From DSXH01 sp020724325 (GTDB lineage Bacteria > Bacteroidota > Ignavibacteria > Ignavibacteriales > Melioribacteraceae), in the NCBI GenBank assembly GCA_040756515.1, contig JBFLYW010000004.1:105839-169838 (forward strand): a stretch of DNA of 64,000 bases. Reading direction: 5' to 3'. The position numbers and the translations under genes were made by a program. Under the pieces are notes generated by a model that did no database searches, was not told where the DNA came from, and saw only the letters and a list, made by a program, of their open reading frames with translations. Positions 35,655 through 44,721 of the stretch are shown in pieces. The stretch's first letter is position 1, and the number at the start of each line of letters is the position of its first letter.

Positions 35655-36548
35655 ATGAACTTAAATGTAACTGCAATAGGAGAAATTCTGTACGATATTT
35701 ATCCGGATCAAAAGCGTATAGGAGGAGCGCCGTTCAACTTTATATATCACGTCTGGAAATTATTGGGCAAAGCAAATTTTATTTCGAGTGTTGGCAATGA
35801 TGAAAACGGAGCTGAAATTCTTAACCACTTAAATAAAATTGGCTTTCCCACCAGCCACATTTTTGTTGATGAAAATTATCCGACCGGAACGGTATTAGTT
35901 GCTCTTGATGAAAATAAATCGCCGCATTTTACAATGAGCGGTTATAATTGCTTCGACTATTTTGTTCTGGATAAAAAATCTATGGCTCTTATTGAACACA
36001 AAACCGATTTACTTTACTTTGGGACGTTCGGACAGAGAAACTTAACAGCCCGTAAAACAATACAATCTACTTTCGGAAAGAACATAAAGTATTTTTGCGA
36101 TCTGAATCTTAGGCATGAATTCTTTACTAAAGAGATGATCGAAGAATCTCTTCGCATATCCAATGTAATAAAAATTAACGAGCGCGAATTGACGGTTTTA
36201 CAATCGTACTTCAATCTGCACAAGGAAACCTTAACAGCAGTAAATCAACTTTTGGAAAAATTCAACATCAGCCTAATTGCAGTTACATTTGGTAAAGACG
36301 GCGCGATACTAAGTAACCAGGAAAGTACCGATTATTACAGAAGTGAATCTTTGGAAGTAATTGATACACTTGGTGCCGGGGATGCATATTCAGCAATTGT
36401 ATGCATCGGTTATCTGTTCAATATGGAGATGCAAAAAACAAATCTTTTAGCAAATCAATTTGCACTTGATATATGCAGAACCCTTGGCGCCTTAGCAAGC
36501 GATGAGATTTATGAAAAGTATAAAAGTTTGTTATTCCAGACAGAATAA
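35655..36548 (+). CDS. PfkB-family sugar kinase (fructokinase-like)
   Basis: A 297-residue ribokinase/PfkB kinase. The N-terminus (TAIGEILYDIYP...RIGGAPFNF) resembles fructokinases, with the substrate-binding GGAPxN motif. The C-terminal ATP/catalytic signature DTLGAGDAYSA contains the catalytic Asp. I start at 35655 (AGGGAGA lies upstream) instead of the TTG at 35631, which would add eight non-conserved residues. It phosphorylates a sugar, probably fructose at O6, with ATP. No sugar transporter or operon partner is adjacent. Confidence 0.88.
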   Translation: MNLNVTAIGEILYDIYPDQKRIGGAPFNFIYHVWKLLGKANFISSVGNDENGAEILNHLNKIGFPTSHIFVDENYPTGTVLVALDENKSPHFTMSGYNCFDYFVLDKKSMALIEHKTDLLYFGTFGQRNLTARKTIQSTFGKNIKYFCDLNLRHEFFTKEMIEESLRISNVIKINERELTVLQSYFNLHKETLTAVNQLLEKFNISLIAVTFGKDGAILSNQESTDYYRSESLEVIDTLGAGDAYSAIVCIGYLFNMEMQKTNLLANQFALDICRTLGALASDEIYEKYKSLLFQTE

Positions 36549-36553
36549 TAAAA

Positions 36554-36955
36554 TTATTTCCTGCCGGTTTTTTCTGGTTGTTTAGCTGGTGTTAAATCGA
36601 CTTCAATAATTTCTGGCAAAAGATTATACATTGCTCCTGTAAACATATCTGTAAGCATTCCGGGAATAAATCCGTTAAATACATTTGCCCAGAACCAGAA
36701 TGAAATTTTTCGTGTTATTTGCGTTTCGTACGTTTCGTGCCCCTCTAATTCCAGTTTTATTGTATGATTGCTGCCTCTATCAATATTAATTATTTGCGGA
36801 CTTGTGCCGAATTTTTTTCCATCAACTGAAATCTTTGCATTTGCAGGATTGGTCTTAATTTCTAAATTCTGCGTTGTAGTATTAAGAACAGTTGAACATG
36901 CCGCAAAAAGAATTAACACACAAAGAATGAAAATAAGATTGAACAGAAATCTCAT
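36554..36955 (-). CDS. PEGA-domain lipoprotein
   Basis: A 133-residue lipoprotein with lipobox LFAAC at about residues 16-20. A PEGA domain follows (LEIKTNPANAKISVDGKKFGTSPQIINIDRG..HTIKLELEGHETYE, about 31-77). It ends with a hydrophobic stretch (FWFWANVFNGFIPGML) and a charged tail. PEGA domains are carbohydrate- or surface-associated folds of unknown exact role. It converges with the sugar kinase gene, 5 bp apart. Confidence 0.82.
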   Translation of the reverse strand: MRFLFNLIFILCVLILFAACSTVLNTTTQNLEIKTNPANAKISVDGKKFGTSPQIINIDRGSNHTIKLELEGHETYETQITRKISFWFWANVFNGFIPGMLTDMFTGAMYNLLPEIIEVDLTPAKQPEKTGRK

Positions 36956-37108
36956 GTTAAAAACCTTTTTGAATTATTATCGAATAAAAACCGACAATTT
37001 TTACTACTTCGGCAAAAAAATTGATTTTTCGAACGAATAAAGAGAATCTTATAAATTTCCTTTCTAAATTTGAGCCGGTAAAATTAAAATTCTATGATGG
37101 GTTATTAA

Positions 37109-37744
37109 ATGACTGAACAAGAAAAACTTTCTGAACTTGCTCAATTTGTTATTGCCGGAAAACATATTGATGCACAAAGAATAACTGAAGAATTAATCCA
37201 TGAAAACTGCAGCCCTCAAACTATTTTGAATGATGGTCTTATGAAAGGAATGGAAGTAGTTGGACAAAGATTTAGGGATAATCAGATGTATGTACCACAA
37301 GTTTTAGTTGCTGCGCGTGCAATGAAAACTTCTATGAAGGTTATTGAACCTCTTATGCTTTCGGGCAAGGTTAAATCTAAAGGAAAAATTTTAATAGGAA
37401 CTGTAAAAGGTGATGTTCATGATATAGGAAAAAATATTGTTGCTACTATGATGCAAGGCGCCGGTTACGAGGTGGTGGATATAGGTACAGGATGCGATGT
37501 AAATAAGTTCTATCAGGAATATGAAACTCATAAACCGGACTTAATTGGAATGTCGGCACTCCTTACTACTACAATGATTAACATGAAACCGGTGATCGAA
37601 CATTTTAAGAATAAGAATGTTAATGTACCTTTCATTGTTGGCGGCGCACCATTAAATCAAAAGTTTGCTGATGAAATAGGCGCAACCGGTTATGGAAAGG
37701 ATGCATACGGCGCTGTAAAAGTTGCAGATCAATTACTGGCTTAA
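37109..37744 (+). CDS. Corrinoid protein of methyltransferase type
   Basis: A 211-residue cobalamin carrier of the MtaC/MtbC/MtmC-like family. The N-terminal helical cap (about 1-85) is followed by the B12 domain with the classical DxHxxG loop (GDVHDIGKN, about 112-120), the SALLTTTM loop and the VGGAPLN loop. Such proteins shuttle a methyl group between a substrate-specific methyltransferase and a second methyltransferase. Neither partner is adjacent, so the substrate is unknown. A Bacteroidota-like -7 element (TAAATTTG) lies at 37065-37072, 37 bp before the ATG, without a matching -33 TTG. Its stop overlaps that of the convergent gene by 4 bp. Confidence 0.9.
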   Translation: MTEQEKLSELAQFVIAGKHIDAQRITEELIHENCSPQTILNDGLMKGMEVVGQRFRDNQMYVPQVLVAARAMKTSMKVIEPLMLSGKVKSKGKILIGTVKGDVHDIGKNIVATMMQGAGYEVVDIGTGCDVNKFYQEYETHKPDLIGMSALLTTTMINMKPVIEHFKNKNVNVPFIVGGAPLNQKFADEIGATGYGKDAYGAVKVADQLLA

Positions 37745-39003
37745 GATCCAATAAACATCTCCCACCAGTTAAGAAGTTCTTTAGCATAATTGCCGCGGAG
37801 AAGAAGCATGTGGTTTCCCAAAGGTTCGGATAATAGATCAGAAACTTTATAACTGCCATGTAATTTAACCAACGCTTGGGTTCTGCAAAGATTTTCTTCC
37901 GCGCCGGATTGAATTATTTCTGCATTCGAGATCCACAATTTATCAAGGTTTGTTCCTCCTAGTCTGAACAGAGTTGCCTTGCCCCTGGAAAGTTCACCTT
38001 CAATTCCAACACCCAAACCCGACTCGAAATGAGAACGCAGCTTATAATTTTCTACCATTCCCATTGGAACGGTGCAATGTGCAAGCCATAAGGAATTATT
38101 CTGTTCATCAATTCGAACGGGGTTCGCCATCCATGGAATCTGATCTGTTAAGTAACTCGCCCAAATCATTCCTAATGTAGATACAATATCACCTTCGCAG
38201 CCGGCTACTATTCCTATGTCGTTAAGTTTGGATAACGCAAAACATCCTGTGGTCTTTAAGTCTGTAACAAGTTCAAAGCAGCGGATTGATAAGCTGTCAA
38301 TTTTATATTCGTCAACAAGTTTTTTTAACGCGGCATATATTTTAACAACATTCCTTATCTCTTTCTTTGAAGGCTCTTTTATATTCATTGCTTTATTTAC
38401 AAACGAAAAATGTTCGTCCTCAATTTCTTCGTCGGTAATATTATGAAGCATATTTTTTAATTCGTCAATGTGAATATTAATTATCTCTGCGCCCCAATTC
38501 TTTTTAAGCATATCGCTGTTTACATTACTTGCGATAAGCCATTCGGACGGTTCTCCAATCAATCCGATTCTCGTTCTTCTTAGTTTATAAAAAACATCAA
38601 AATATTTTAAGGTTCTCTCAATAGTTTTCCAGCAATCTTTATTTGTAGTTTCGTCAAGGTAAATTATTTTTCCTTTAATTCCTTCCTGATTAAGGCGCGC
38701 TAAAATTTCAAGAGAAGCCGGAAGCGAATTGTTGCCCGGATGTGCTAAAAGAATATTCGGCTCTCCATTTAATAACGCCTTTCGTTCTTTTATAAGTTTA
38801 TATATCTCCTGTTCTGTTCCGCCGGTTAGTATTAAGTAAAGGATTGGAATACTTCGGTTTATCCAGGTTTCGTTAACCGGATAAATATCATGCTGGGTTA
38901 AACTGATTTGGATTTCTTTTGCAATTTCATCCGGTGAAATAGTTGTGATTTTACTTGCAGCCGGAATAAATCCAAATTTTATTTTCTCCTCTTCCATAAA
39001 CAC
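37741..39003 (-). CDS. L-fucose/L-arabinose isomerase-like protein
   Basis: A 420-residue protein resembling the FucI/AraA superfamily. The N-terminal half has Rossmann-like segments (LYLILTGGTEQEI, LLAHPGNNSLPA, RIGLIGEPSEWLIAS). The C-terminal half contains the active-site-like pieces CEGDIVSTLGM and WLAHCTVPMG...LRSHFESGLGVGIEG. These resemble the Glu/Asp/His metal ligands of the family. It is shorter than FucI (~590) and may act on an unusual substrate or not isomerise at all. ATGs at 39003 and 38997 are equally possible starts. Convergent with the corrinoid gene. Confidence 0.75.
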   Translation of the reverse strand: MFMEEEKIKFGFIPAASKITTISPDEIAKEIQISLTQHDIYPVNETWINRSIPILYLILTGGTEQEIYKLIKERKALLNGEPNILLAHPGNNSLPASLEILARLNQEGIKGKIIYLDETTNKDCWKTIERTLKYFDVFYKLRRTRIGLIGEPSEWLIASNVNSDMLKKNWGAEIINIHIDELKNMLHNITDEEIEDEHFSFVNKAMNIKEPSKKEIRNVVKIYAALKKLVDEYKIDSLSIRCFELVTDLKTTGCFALSKLNDIGIVAGCEGDIVSTLGMIWASYLTDQIPWMANPVRIDEQNNSLWLAHCTVPMGMVENYKLRSHFESGLGVGIEGELSRGKATLFRLGGTNLDKLWISNAEIIQSGAEENLCRTQALVKLHGSYKVSDLLSEPLGNHMLLLRGNYAKELLNWWEMFIGS

Positions 39004-39149
39004 TCCACAGATTATTAAATCATTGGAATTGATCCCTTCTTATCAACTGCCGGTGATTCTCTTTCATCTTTTATTTTTCCTGTTGAAAAATCGGATTTCC
39101 CCTTTATCACATCTACACCAAAATATTATCTTTATGCAAACATAAAAAC

Positions 39150-39180
39150 AAAAGGGATGTTATTCACATCCCCTTTTTAA
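39150..39180 (-). terminator. Terminator of the nrf/porin operon
   Basis: On the minus strand GGGATGT-GAATA-ACATCCC is followed by TTTTGTTTTT. It lies 24 bp after the stop of the porin-like gene and between convergent units' ends, a typical factor-independent terminator. Confidence 0.8.
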
Positions 39181-39203
39181 ATAATTCTTTTTTCGAATAT
39201 TTC

Positions 39204-40415
39204 TTAGAAATTAACAACCGCCATTAGATAGAACCACGTTGCGGCGTCTTTACCCCTTTTCTCCTTAAAGATATCTCCAGCAGAAAAGAATGAGCCTCCG
39301 GCTTCAAAAGTAACATTGGTGTTATATTTATACAGAGCAACTAAATCCAGTTCTGTACCGAATGAATTAGATTCAGTTCCGCTTAATAATGTATAATTCT
39401 TCATTGAATTAAATAGATGAAAATAGAGATTCAGTTTTAGATCTGCGGAGGGAGAAATTCCAAATTTCCCGATCAGATCAATCAGACCCAATCCGTAAGT
39501 ATCACTTGGGAAGTTAATGAAATAATCCATGTAGCCAAAAAACTTGTGACCGGTTCCGTACAATGAAGTGTAGGCATTGTAATTATTATCTATTGGATTA
39601 CTATCGCCGCTTACAGCATCAATCTGTGCGCCTAAGGTTGGTTTCAATTCCCCGTCAAAATTATATTCAGCGTTAAAGGAAAATGTGTAAGCGCTTATAT
39701 TTTGCTCTCTTCCTCCGGAAAAGATGGTGCCGGTCTGATATCCAAAATCAACTTCGTGATTTAGTTTATTAAGGTTGCTTTTTATATTAATGCCAAGAGT
39801 TGCTCTATTTAAAGCATTTATCGGCTGCATCCTTTGCATAATTATAAACGGCTGGAGGTTATAAGACTTTACAAGATTAAGGTCAACAAACAAGCCATAA
39901 ATATTTTGATCGGTAGAATCGCCGGTTAAGAATTTTTCAAATTCTCTTGCAACAAACAAATCAACATTAACTATTTCGTTCTTATAGGTGAGTATTCCGC
40001 CGTCAAAGGATCTTCCAACATTATGCCAGTTAACAGAGCCAATAAATCTTTCCGAACCGTAAATAGCTTCGAAGCGACCAAGCTTTACATCAAAAGGTAA
40101 GTCAAACAAATTTTCTATTTTGAAGAATGCCTGGTGCAGATCAAGATTTTTCATATTTGCTGTTGTGGATGTTTCCTCGCCAAATGTTCTTGAATCCTGA
40201 ATCTGGATAAATCCGCTAATATTCTTAACAGGTAAAAACGCCAAACCCAAGCGAGTTCGAAACGCTGTTAACGTGTTTGCCCGGGTTGATGACTTAAAAT
40301 CTTTGTTGTCAATTTCGAAACGTGGACGTATTTGCGCAGAAAATTTTAAGTACTCCTGAGCTGTTAACCCGGATATTGTTGCAAACATCCAAAATAATAA
40401 TAGAACTTTTTTCAT
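39204..40415 (-). CDS. Outer-membrane porin-like beta-barrel
   Basis: A 403-residue outer-membrane protein. A signal peptide (MKKVLLLFWMFATISGLTAQE) leads into strands typical of alginate-export/phosphate-selective porin-like barrels (LKFSAQIRPRFEIDN, TRLGLAFLPV, FIQIQDSR, VKLGRFEAIYG). The chain ends in aromatic VVNF. I start at 40415, the first ATG, since the longer frame opens with TTG and only adds MGFTS before the signal. Last gene of the leftward nrf operon, 44 bp after nrfA; it may admit nitrite or other anions, which is inferred from position only. Confidence 0.78.
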   Translation of the reverse strand: MKKVLLLFWMFATISGLTAQEYLKFSAQIRPRFEIDNKDFKSSTRANTLTAFRTRLGLAFLPVKNISGFIQIQDSRTFGEETSTTANMKNLDLHQAFFKIENLFDLPFDVKLGRFEAIYGSERFIGSVNWHNVGRSFDGGILTYKNEIVNVDLFVAREFEKFLTGDSTDQNIYGLFVDLNLVKSYNLQPFIIMQRMQPINALNRATLGINIKSNLNKLNHEVDFGYQTGTIFSGGREQNISAYTFSFNAEYNFDGELKPTLGAQIDAVSGDSNPIDNNYNAYTSLYGTGHKFFGYMDYFINFPSDTYGLGLIDLIGKFGISPSADLKLNLYFHLFNSMKNYTLLSGTESNSFGTELDLVALYKYNTNVTFEAGGSFFSAGDIFKEKRGKDAATWFYLMAVVNF

Positions 40416-40459
40416 AGAAGTAAACCCCAATTTTATTTTTCCATACCTAAAAAACTCTT

Positions 40460-41947
40460 TTAATAACTGATTAGTGTTCCCTGTCTTTCCTTTGCTTTTT
40501 TATCCCACTCTATAACTGTTGTCTTAAGAAATTCTTTCTTTCCTTCTCGCAATTCCTGCATGTTTAATCCGATATACTTTTGTGCTTTCTCTTTTGTGGA
40601 TACATCGGGAAGAGCTACGGGATATTTAACGCCATGCTTAACGAGAACTAAGGCTATTTCTCTTCTGGCGGTTTCAGCTTTTTGTATTGAAGTGCCCAAA
40701 ACCCTCATTGCTTCAACGGGCGAATGAAATCCTAATCCGTTCGCGGCTGCAACCCAATCCCATCTCCATTGTGCATGTCTAATTAATTGAAGCGCCGGTT
40801 TCATTTCCGATTCTGAAGCTCCGTTCTCCCACGCAATCTTTGCTTCAATATGTGCTGCTGCTAATGCTCTTTCTGCAAGCTGGCGAAGCTCTTTAATTTT
40901 ATCCTGACGCTGATAAACATCTTCAAGTAACTTTTGTGTTTTCTCTCTATGACAAACAAAACATGAGTTTTCGATATTGTTCAAGGGACTTTGAATATGA
41001 TGGTCTGTGAATTTAACACCGCCTTCAGTTTTATACGGCATATGACAGTCCGCGCACGAAACACCTCTGTCTGCATGAACGCCTGTCATGTATAATTCAA
41101 AATCGGGGTGTTGTGCTTTAAGCATAGGGGCTTTGCTAAGTGCATGGGTCCAGTCTGCAAATTCAGCTTCATCATAATATTTTTCCATATCCTCCGCGCT
41201 AAATCCTTTGTCCCATGGAAATGTAAGATACTTTTCTTCTTTTCCCTTGAAATAATATTCAACGTGGCATTGAGCGCAAACAAGTGAGCGCATTTCATTA
41301 TGAGTAAAACTTTTTATGTCTCTTCCCTGTCTCTGAAATGCTTCAATAAGAGCAGGACGTGTAATTCTCAAATCCATAGTTTTGGGATCGTGACAGTCCT
41401 GACAACCGATATGATTCACAATTTCTGCACCAAGGTCTTTCCACTTTGACTTATAGAAATTGGCAACGCCCATATTATTCATTACTCTTGGAACGTCTGT
41501 GCTCTTACAAGCCCAGCATGTTCCCGGCTGCGGACTAATTTTGTTATCACCCGTGCGCAAAGAATTTCTTATATCTTTAACTACATAAGCGTGTCCGCGC
41601 CCTTGTCTGTAGTCTTTAGAAAACGCATTCCCTGCCCATAATATAATTAGGTCTGGATATTTTTCCAGATAATCGATCATTACCGAACCGCCATGTTTAC
41701 TTGCAAAAGTAGTATCGAGTGTCTTACGATAGGTTTCGTACTGCAGTGGAAAATTTTCTCCCCATACTTCGTTTCTTGGCTCCCAATCCGGTAATGGTTT
41801 TATAACTTGAAGTGCAAACGATTCGCCTCTTCTTTCCACAATAGATGAAGCGAACAATCCTATTAAGAATACAACGATTACCGTAACCAGAAATAATATC
41901 CATCCAACCCATGGTTTTCTCTTAATAATTTCTTGAATTGATTTCAT
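40460..41947 (-). CDS. nrfA: Cytochrome c nitrite reductase, catalytic subunit NrfA
   Basis: A 495-residue pentaheme enzyme that reduces nitrite to ammonium with six electrons in the periplasm. The active-site heme motif is CWACK, followed by four CxxCH motifs (CQDCH, CAQCH, CADCH, CFVCH). The lysine-ligated CxxCK identifies NrfA. Other hallmarks are GHAYV, the DCHMPY region and the distal HHIQSPL histidines. The N-terminal hydrophobic segment (VGWILFLVTVIVVFLIGLFAS) is an uncleaved anchor or signal. It follows nrfH by 29 bp in the same operon. Confidence 0.97.
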   Translation of the reverse strand: MKSIQEIIKRKPWVGWILFLVTVIVVFLIGLFASSIVERRGESFALQVIKPLPDWEPRNEVWGENFPLQYETYRKTLDTTFASKHGGSVMIDYLEKYPDLIILWAGNAFSKDYRQGRGHAYVVKDIRNSLRTGDNKISPQPGTCWACKSTDVPRVMNNMGVANFYKSKWKDLGAEIVNHIGCQDCHDPKTMDLRITRPALIEAFQRQGRDIKSFTHNEMRSLVCAQCHVEYYFKGKEEKYLTFPWDKGFSAEDMEKYYDEAEFADWTHALSKAPMLKAQHPDFELYMTGVHADRGVSCADCHMPYKTEGGVKFTDHHIQSPLNNIENSCFVCHREKTQKLLEDVYQRQDKIKELRQLAERALAAAHIEAKIAWENGASESEMKPALQLIRHAQWRWDWVAAANGLGFHSPVEAMRVLGTSIQKAETARREIALVLVKHGVKYPVALPDVSTKEKAQKYIGLNMQELREGKKEFLKTTVIEWDKKAKERQGTLISY

Positions 41948-41976
41948 TTCCGTCCTTTCTATTTTTAGTTCGACAT

Positions 41977-42591
41977 TTATTTATCAGTAAGTTTATTTAT
42001 CCATTCCGGTACTACAGGTTCAAGCAAAGGTACTCTTGCAAATGGAGCTGAAGAAAGACTGTTTACTCTTCCGTGCGGTGTATCGCGGTGGCATTCCCAG
42101 CAGAATCTTTCTGTTTGATCTGCCACATTCTTATTGCTTATTGCCCTCAGTGCTACAGGGTGAATTGCATTTGAATGACACCGGATACAGTTTTCCTGAA
42201 CAGCTTCTTTACCTGCTTGTTTAATTTGGATTACCTGAGGTTCCCATCGCATCGTAAAATAAGTTGCGTGTCGTAATCCGTCATTCGCCTTAAACCAGTA
42301 AGTCCTTATCAAGTTATCGTGAGGTACGTGGCAATCATTACATGTTGCAACTTTGGCGTGACTTCCCTTTTGCCAGCTTGCATAATGAACATTCATAACA
42401 TGGCAGTTTACACATGCACGCGGATCATTTGATAAGTATGATGCAGCATTAGAAATATAGAAAATATAAATACCAAGCCCGGTAATAATTCCGAGAAGAA
42501 TTATTACATAGAATTGCCATTGTACAGGTGGAATAAAATTCTTAATGAATTGAATTACTTTATTAATCTTTGAAGAACTGCTTTGTTCCAT
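41977..42591 (-). CDS. nrfH: Cytochrome c nitrite reductase, small subunit NrfH
   Basis: A 204-residue NapC/NirT-family tetraheme membrane cytochrome. A single N-terminal helix (FYVIILLGIITGLGIYIFYI) anchors it. Four heme motifs follow: CVNCH, CNDCH, CIRCH and CWECH. It oxidises menaquinol and passes electrons to NrfA, which follows directly. Its start lies 29 bp inside the end of the polyferredoxin gene, so the two are tightly coupled. Confidence 0.96.
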   Translation of the reverse strand: MEQSSSSKINKVIQFIKNFIPPVQWQFYVIILLGIITGLGIYIFYISNAASYLSNDPRACVNCHVMNVHYASWQKGSHAKVATCNDCHVPHDNLIRTYWFKANDGLRHATYFTMRWEPQVIQIKQAGKEAVQENCIRCHSNAIHPVALRAISNKNVADQTERFCWECHRDTPHGRVNSLSSAPFARVPLLEPVVPEWINKLTDK

Positions 42592-43705
42592 TATCAGCTC
42601 CGTTCTCTGATGCGCGGTTCAGTTTTTTTATGTCCTGCGTGCTTGTCGGGTGACCAATGCTGTCAATATTTTTATGGAGAATAAGATACTCTTCTTTCGA
42701 GATGTTGTTATTCCAATTACCGGAAACTATTCCAATTCCAATAATCAGTATGTAGATTCCAATAATTCCAAATCCAATATATTGTTTAGGAAATTTCTTC
42801 TCAACAATTTTCGTTTTTACATTTAGCGTATTGGCAACGGGACAAATATCAACACAGCTTAAACACATTGTACATTCATCAGAGCGGACTGATACAACTT
42901 TATCAACTTTAATAAATGAGGGGCATACTTTCGCGCATAAATTGCAATCAATACAGCATTTTGTTTCTCTCTTAATTTTTGTTGCGCTTAATAACGATAT
43001 TAATCCAAGCAATGCTCCATAAGGGCATAAATATCTGCACCAGAAATTTCTAATAAAAATCGAAAGAACAAATAGCGAAGCAATAACTATTAATGAAAAT
43101 CTGCTAATGTCTGCAAAAAAATACCACATCTTTACATCGGCAATTTTATTGTAAGGACTGTTTAAAAAGAATTGAAGAGCTGTAGTTGTCATTGCAAAGA
43201 ATATTGCATAAATAAAAAATCCAAGCAAGAGATATTTTAGACTTCTGAGAGGATAGTCAAAAATTCTTGGAAGTTTAATTCTACGCTTAAAAAGTTTCTT
43301 ATAGATTTTATCGCTAAAGTCTCCAACAAGTTCTGAAAGTAAACCGATAGGGCAAATCCAGCTGCAGAAGGATTTTCCGAAGACGAAAGACACGGCAAAA
43401 ATTGCAACCAGAATAAACATACCAGCCGGATGAGCAGGATGAATTTTACCGGTTAGTAAAAAATTGTAAACACTCATAAGAGCGCTAATAGGAAGAAATC
43501 CTTCAACACCGGGTGGTCTGTATGAACTGCCGGCTGCTCCACCTGTCTCCAGATATTTTATAAAAAAGTAAAATTCAATACCGATCCAAATGCATATTAG
43601 TGCAAAGAAAACCTGTACTAAGAATCTATATTTTTGTACCGGTTTTTCGGGATTTTTAATAAAATTCTTTTTTGCGCTCATCTTGGGAATTATAATATCA
43701 GACAT
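42563..43705 (-). CDS. NapH/NosR-type membrane polyferredoxin
   Basis: A 380-residue membrane iron-sulfur protein. Several transmembrane helices carry two cytoplasm-facing CxxxCP motifs (FCSWICPIG, WCRYLCPYG), the mark of the NapH/NosR/CcoG group. Two [4Fe-4S] ferredoxin motifs follow (CIDCNLCAKVCP, CTMCLSCVDICP), then another helix near the C-terminus (about 325-347). In clade II nos clusters such proteins are thought to pass quinol electrons toward NosZ maturation or reduction. Here it heads the leftward nrf operon but sits back to back with nos, so it could serve either. Confidence 0.88.
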   Translation of the reverse strand: MSDIIIPKMSAKKNFIKNPEKPVQKYRFLVQVFFALICIWIGIEFYFFIKYLETGGAAGSSYRPPGVEGFLPISALMSVYNFLLTGKIHPAHPAGMFILVAIFAVSFVFGKSFCSWICPIGLLSELVGDFSDKIYKKLFKRRIKLPRIFDYPLRSLKYLLLGFFIYAIFFAMTTTALQFFLNSPYNKIADVKMWYFFADISRFSLIVIASLFVLSIFIRNFWCRYLCPYGALLGLISLLSATKIKRETKCCIDCNLCAKVCPSFIKVDKVVSVRSDECTMCLSCVDICPVANTLNVKTKIVEKKFPKQYIGFGIIGIYILIIGIGIVSGNWNNNISKEEYLILHKNIDSIGHPTSTQDIKKLNRASENGADNGTKQFFKD

Positions 43706-43992
43706 TAATTTCTGAATATAAAATTATAGCTTTCCGTCCTTTTTGTCAATCGAATAATTTGCTTCAAAATAAAGGAAAAACAAAATAATAGGATAATAAT
43801 GACCCACTTTTATTTTCCCTTGACTAAAATCGAATTAGTTTATATGTTTATTCAGAAATAATTATCTGATTATTGCGAATCATTACTTGTTTCGATTTGC
43901 AGAGGTGAATGAGGTTAGCTATTAGGAAATTCTTCGGAACAAAATAAGACATTTTGTTCCACAAAAATACCACTATAACAAGAAGTGCAATT
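43706..43992. promoter_or_regulatory. Divergent nrf/nos control region
   Basis: This 287-bp A+T-rich spacer must hold the promoters for the leftward NapH-nrfHA-porin operon and the rightward RIC-nos operon. A small dyad, TCAGA-N8-TCTGA, lies at 43852-43869 and could bind a dimeric regulator; it does not match the FNR/NnrR consensus (TTGAT-N4-ATCAA). No gene is seen inside. Role as a shared control point is inferred from the arrangement. Confidence 0.5.
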
Positions 43993-44712
43993 ATGAAAAA
44001 TTTCGAGATGGTTAAAAATCTTACGCTTGGTGAAATAGTTAATATAAATGTAAAGGCGGCAGATTTGTTCTACTTATATAAGCTTCAATACTTATGCAAT
44101 CCAAATCAAAAATTGATAGACGCCGTTCGGGAAAGTAAAATTCCTCTTAATAAAATTCATGCCGAGCTTTCCGAGATATTACAAAGCGAAGATAATTACT
44201 ACTGCCTTGAGAAAAAAGATTTATTAGAACTTATCAAATACATAGTGAATCAGCATCATTCCTTTGTAAGAAGCACTTTGCAACAATTGGATAAGTTTAA
44301 AAATTTTTGGGAGACACAAGTAAACGGCTTCGTCATAATTCTATTAATAGATCAGTTAACGCGCAACACGAAAATACACATGGACAAAGAAGAGAAAATG
44401 ATTTTTCCTTTAATTAAGTATTTAATAGGCACAGAAAAATTTAACGAACGTCCCAAATCAAGAAATTACGGAACAGTTCGAGACCACCTAAAACAATTAA
44501 CAGCAGAGCACGAAGCATCAATTGAATTGATCAGAAAAATTAAATCGACTCTTAATAAAGGTGTAAACGATTTTTCCGATAGAAATATGATCACAGAGTT
44601 TGAGTCTTCGATTGAACAATTTGAATCGGATCTCTATACGCACATTCACATCGAGAATAATGTCTTGTTTCCAAAGACAATAGAATTAGAGAACAAGTTA
44701 ACCAAAAGATAA
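43993..44712 (+). CDS. RIC/ScdA/YtfE-type di-iron Fe-S repair protein
   Basis: A 239-residue hemerythrin-like protein. I start at the ATG at 43993; the longer frame begins with TTG at 43954 and adds 13 unlikely residues. The N-terminal ~55 residues resemble the ScdA_N (DUF542) domain (LTLGEIVNINVKAADLFYLYKLQYLC), but the usual CCGG is degraded to LCNP. The C-terminal four-helix bundle has the di-iron ligands: QHHSFVR, HMDKEEKMIFP, EHEASIEL and HIHIENNVLFPK. RIC proteins repair Fe-S clusters damaged by NO or oxidants, or bind NO. Ten bp before the nos cytochrome, it is probably the first gene of the nos operon. Confidence 0.88.
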   Translation: MKNFEMVKNLTLGEIVNINVKAADLFYLYKLQYLCNPNQKLIDAVRESKIPLNKIHAELSEILQSEDNYYCLEKKDLLELIKYIVNQHHSFVRSTLQQLDKFKNFWETQVNGFVIILLIDQLTRNTKIHMDKEEKMIFPLIKYLIGTEKFNERPKSRNYGTVRDHLKQLTAEHEASIELIRKIKSTLNKGVNDFSDRNMITEFESSIEQFESDLYTHIHIENNVLFPKTIELENKLTKR

Positions 44713-44721
44713 GGGGCTAAT

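Noticed and set aside
43852..43869. Dyad as an FNR/NnrR site
   Set aside because: TCAGA-N8-TCTGA does not match TTGAT-N4-ATCAA; kept only as an unassigned dyad in the control region.
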